Source: Hydractinia symbiolongicarpus
Taxonomy: Eukaryota; Cnidaria; Hydrozoa; Anthoathecata; Hydractiniidae
Direction of reading: 5' to 3'
Length of the DNA: 64,000 nucleotides
Assembly: GCF_029227915.1 (NCBI RefSeq)
Contig: NC_079876.1
Span: forward strand, 9,488,001-9,552,000
The notes under the pieces were generated by a model. The model was not told where the DNA came from. It did no database searches and worked only from the letters and a program-made list of their open reading frames with translations. Positions 61,601-64,000 of this stretch are shown piece after piece; the stretch's first letter is position 1; each line of letters opens with the position of its first letter. Both the position numbers and the translations under genes were made by a program.

Positions 61601-64000
61601 TTCATTTAAAAATTAAGATAAACAAGTTACTTTTTAACAGTAGCCGGTAGCGCACGCTGAAGAAATGGCGACAGTTTCAAATACTACATTTCACTGACTT
61701 TCTATCGATGTTAGTCCGTCTGATTTACAACGGTTGGGTCACATATTCGTACCAACATGTATTTAGCGATATTTATCTGATATTACTAGGTTGCATCGCT
61801 TTTAACAGTGAAACGATTGAATGTGGGACTTAATTGAACTAACTTTGGACTGTGACCTGATAAATGTGATAAATGAGGCAATTGGACTCCAAGAAATAAC
61901 ATTCATCTTAATTTGACATGATTGCCGGAACTCACCGATTACACTGGGCGCTGTGGTAGAGCTTCATTTAAAAATTTAGATAAATAAGTCATTCTTTACC
62001 GTGGGACCAATCCTAGCCGTTATCGCGCGCTAAAGAAATAGCGACAGTTTCAAAAAACTGCATTACATTGACTTTCTAACGGTGTCAGTTCGTTTGAGTT
62101 ACAATGGTTGGGTCACATATTCGTACCAACATGTATTTAGCGATATTTTTCTGATAATACTAGATTGCTTCGCTTTTAACAATGAAACGATTGACTGTGG
62201 GACTTAATTGAACTAACTTTGGACTGTGACCTGATAAATGTGATAAATGAGACAATTGGACTCCAAGAAATAGCATTCTTTTTAATTTGACGTGATTGCC
62301 GGAACTGAGCGTTTACACTGGGTGCTGTGGTAGCACTTCATTTAAAAATTTAGATAAATAAGTCATTTTTGCTGTGGGACCAATCCTAGCCGTTACTCCG
62401 CGCAGAAGAATTAGCGACAGTTTTAAAAACTACATTTCATTGACTTTTTAACGGTATCAATCCGCTTCAGTTACAACGGTTGCGTCACATATTCGTACCA
62501 ACATGTATTTAGCGATATTTTTCTGGTATTACTAGATTGCATCACTTTTACCAATGAAACGATTGACTGTGGGGCTTAATTGAACTAACTTTGGACTGTA
62601 ACCTGATAAATGTGATAAATGAGAGAATTGGACTCAAAGGAATAACATTCTTTTTAATTTGACGTGATTGCCGGAACTGAGCGTTTACACTGGGCGCTGT
62701 GGTAGCACTTCATTTGAAAATTTAGATAAATAAGTCATTTTTGCTGTGGGACCAATCCTAGCCGTTATCCCGCGCAGAAGAAATAGCGACAGTTTCAAAA
62801 ACTACATTTCATTGACTTTCTAACGGTATCAATCCGCTTCAGTTACAACGGTTGCGTCACATACTCGTACCAACATGTATTTAGCGATATTTATCTGATA
62901 TTACTAGGTTGCATCGCTTTTAACAGTGAAACAATTGAATGTGGGACTTAATTGAACTAACTTTGGACTGTGACCTGATAAATGTGATAAATGAGGCAAT
63001 TGGACTCCAAGAAATAACATTCATCTTAATTTGACATGATTGCCGGAACTCACCGATTACACTGGGCGCTGTGGTAGAGCTTCATTTAAAAATTTAGATA
63101 AATAAGTCATTCTTTACCGTGGGACCAATCCTAGCCGTTATCGCGCGCTAAAGAAATAGCGACAGTTTCAAAAAATTGCATTACATTGACTTTCTAACGG
63201 TGTCAGTTCGTTTGAGTTGCAATGGTTGGGCCACATATTCGTACCAACATGTAATTAGCGATATTTTTCTGATAATACTAGATTGCTTCGCTTTTAACAG
63301 TGAAACGATTGACTGTGGGACTTAATCGAACTAACTTTGGACTGTCACCTGATAAATATGATAAATGAGACAATTGGACTCCAAGAAATAACATTCTCTT
63401 TAATTTGACGTGATTACCGGAACTGAGCGTTTAAACTGGGCGGTGTGGTAGCACTTCATTTAAAAATTTAGATAAATAAGTCATTTTTGCTGTGGGACCA
63501 ATCCTAGCCGTTATTCCGCGCATAAGAATTAGCGACAGTTTTAAAAACTACATTTCATGGACTCTCTAACGGTATCAATCCGCTTCAGTTACAACGGTTG
63601 CGTCACATACTCGTACCAACATGTATTTAGCGATATTCATCTGATATTACTAGGTTGCATCGCTTTTAACAGTGAAACGATTGAATGTGGGACTTAATTG
63701 AACTAACTTTGGACTGTGACCTGATAAATGTGATAAATGAGGCAATTGGACTCCAAGAAATAACATTCATCTTAATTTGACATGATTGCCGGAACTCAGC
63801 GATTACACTGGGCGCTGTGGTAGAGCTTCATTTAAAAATTTAGATAAATAAGTCATTCTTTACAGTGGGACCAATCCTAGCCGTTATCGCGCGCTGAAGA
63901 AATAGCGACAGTTTCAAAAACTGCATTACATTGACTTTCTAACGGTGTCAGTTCGTTTGAGTTACAATGGTTGGGTCACATGTTCGTACCAACATGTATT

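Larger units (their letters stand above)
43494..64000. repeat. Satellite block 3, ~372-bp monomers
   Basis: Resumes mid-monomer exactly as block 2 does after island 1, with the same private AATTAGACTCTAAGAAAT variant in the first monomer. To 54.46 kb it belongs to super-repeat B. From 54.7 kb it shows a 2,460-bp repeat, and beyond 59.6 kb it is mixed-type monomers with few long-range repeats by eye. It runs off the right end of the window. No genes. Confidence 0.96.

Noticed and set aside
1-64000. CRISPR array or bacterial tandem repeat
   Set aside because: Repeat units of ~372 bp without spacer structure, no cas genes and no bacterial gene features.

Overview
The window is eukaryotic, AT-rich and essentially free of protein-coding genes. 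No open reading frame exceeds 112 codons, and the few that exist are shadows of repeats or start at non-ATG codons. About 53 kb of the 64 kb is one tandem satellite family with a monomer of about 372 bp (roughly 143 monomers, continuing past both window ends). It is arranged in higher-order repeats (HORs) of several sizes: 1,495 bp (4 monomers), 1,119 and 1,106 bp (3 monomers), 2,460 bp, and 5,196 bp (14 monomers). Long homogenised HOR arrays of this kind suggest a centromeric, pericentromeric or other heterochromatic region of an invertebrate-type genome. The TAGC/GCTAGC-rich sequence inside the non-satellite islands recalls some demosponge introns, but that assignment is a weak guess.

Layout: satellite block 1 (1-14143), island 1 (14144-16692), satellite block 2 (16693-35288), island 2 (35289-43493), satellite block 3 (43494-64000). 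The islands occupy the same position in the monomer and share private satellite variants on both sides. They therefore belong to a very large super-repeat: roughly 9.6-26.2 kb corresponds to 31.5-54.5 kb, offset 21,145 bp left of the islands and 26,801 bp just right of them. By eye, the 2.5 kb the islands share differs by only four substitutions and one AT dinucleotide.

Each island looks like a non-autonomous Helitron. It begins with TC and ends in CTAG, has a 14-nt hairpin 9 nt before the end, sits between host A and T, has no target-site duplication, and is filled mostly with degenerate ~95-105 bp tandem units. Island 2 carries a further 5,654 bp (37487-43140) that is absent at the equivalent point of island 1. 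This extra segment is bracketed by two diverged ~1.1 kb direct repeats. Each repeat resembles a promoter, a 12-codon ATG exon and a GTATGT splice donor leading into a TAGC-rich intron, as if gene 5' ends had been duplicated and trapped in the satellite. Between them lie a tRNA-like sequence whose anticodon arm is reduced to a GCAA tetraloop, a 164-bp tandem repeat and a promoter-like stretch.

No protein function can be assigned. The interest lies in the repeat architecture: nested HORs, a Helitron-like island amplified together with the satellite, and a large presence/absence segment with duplicated first-exon modules.
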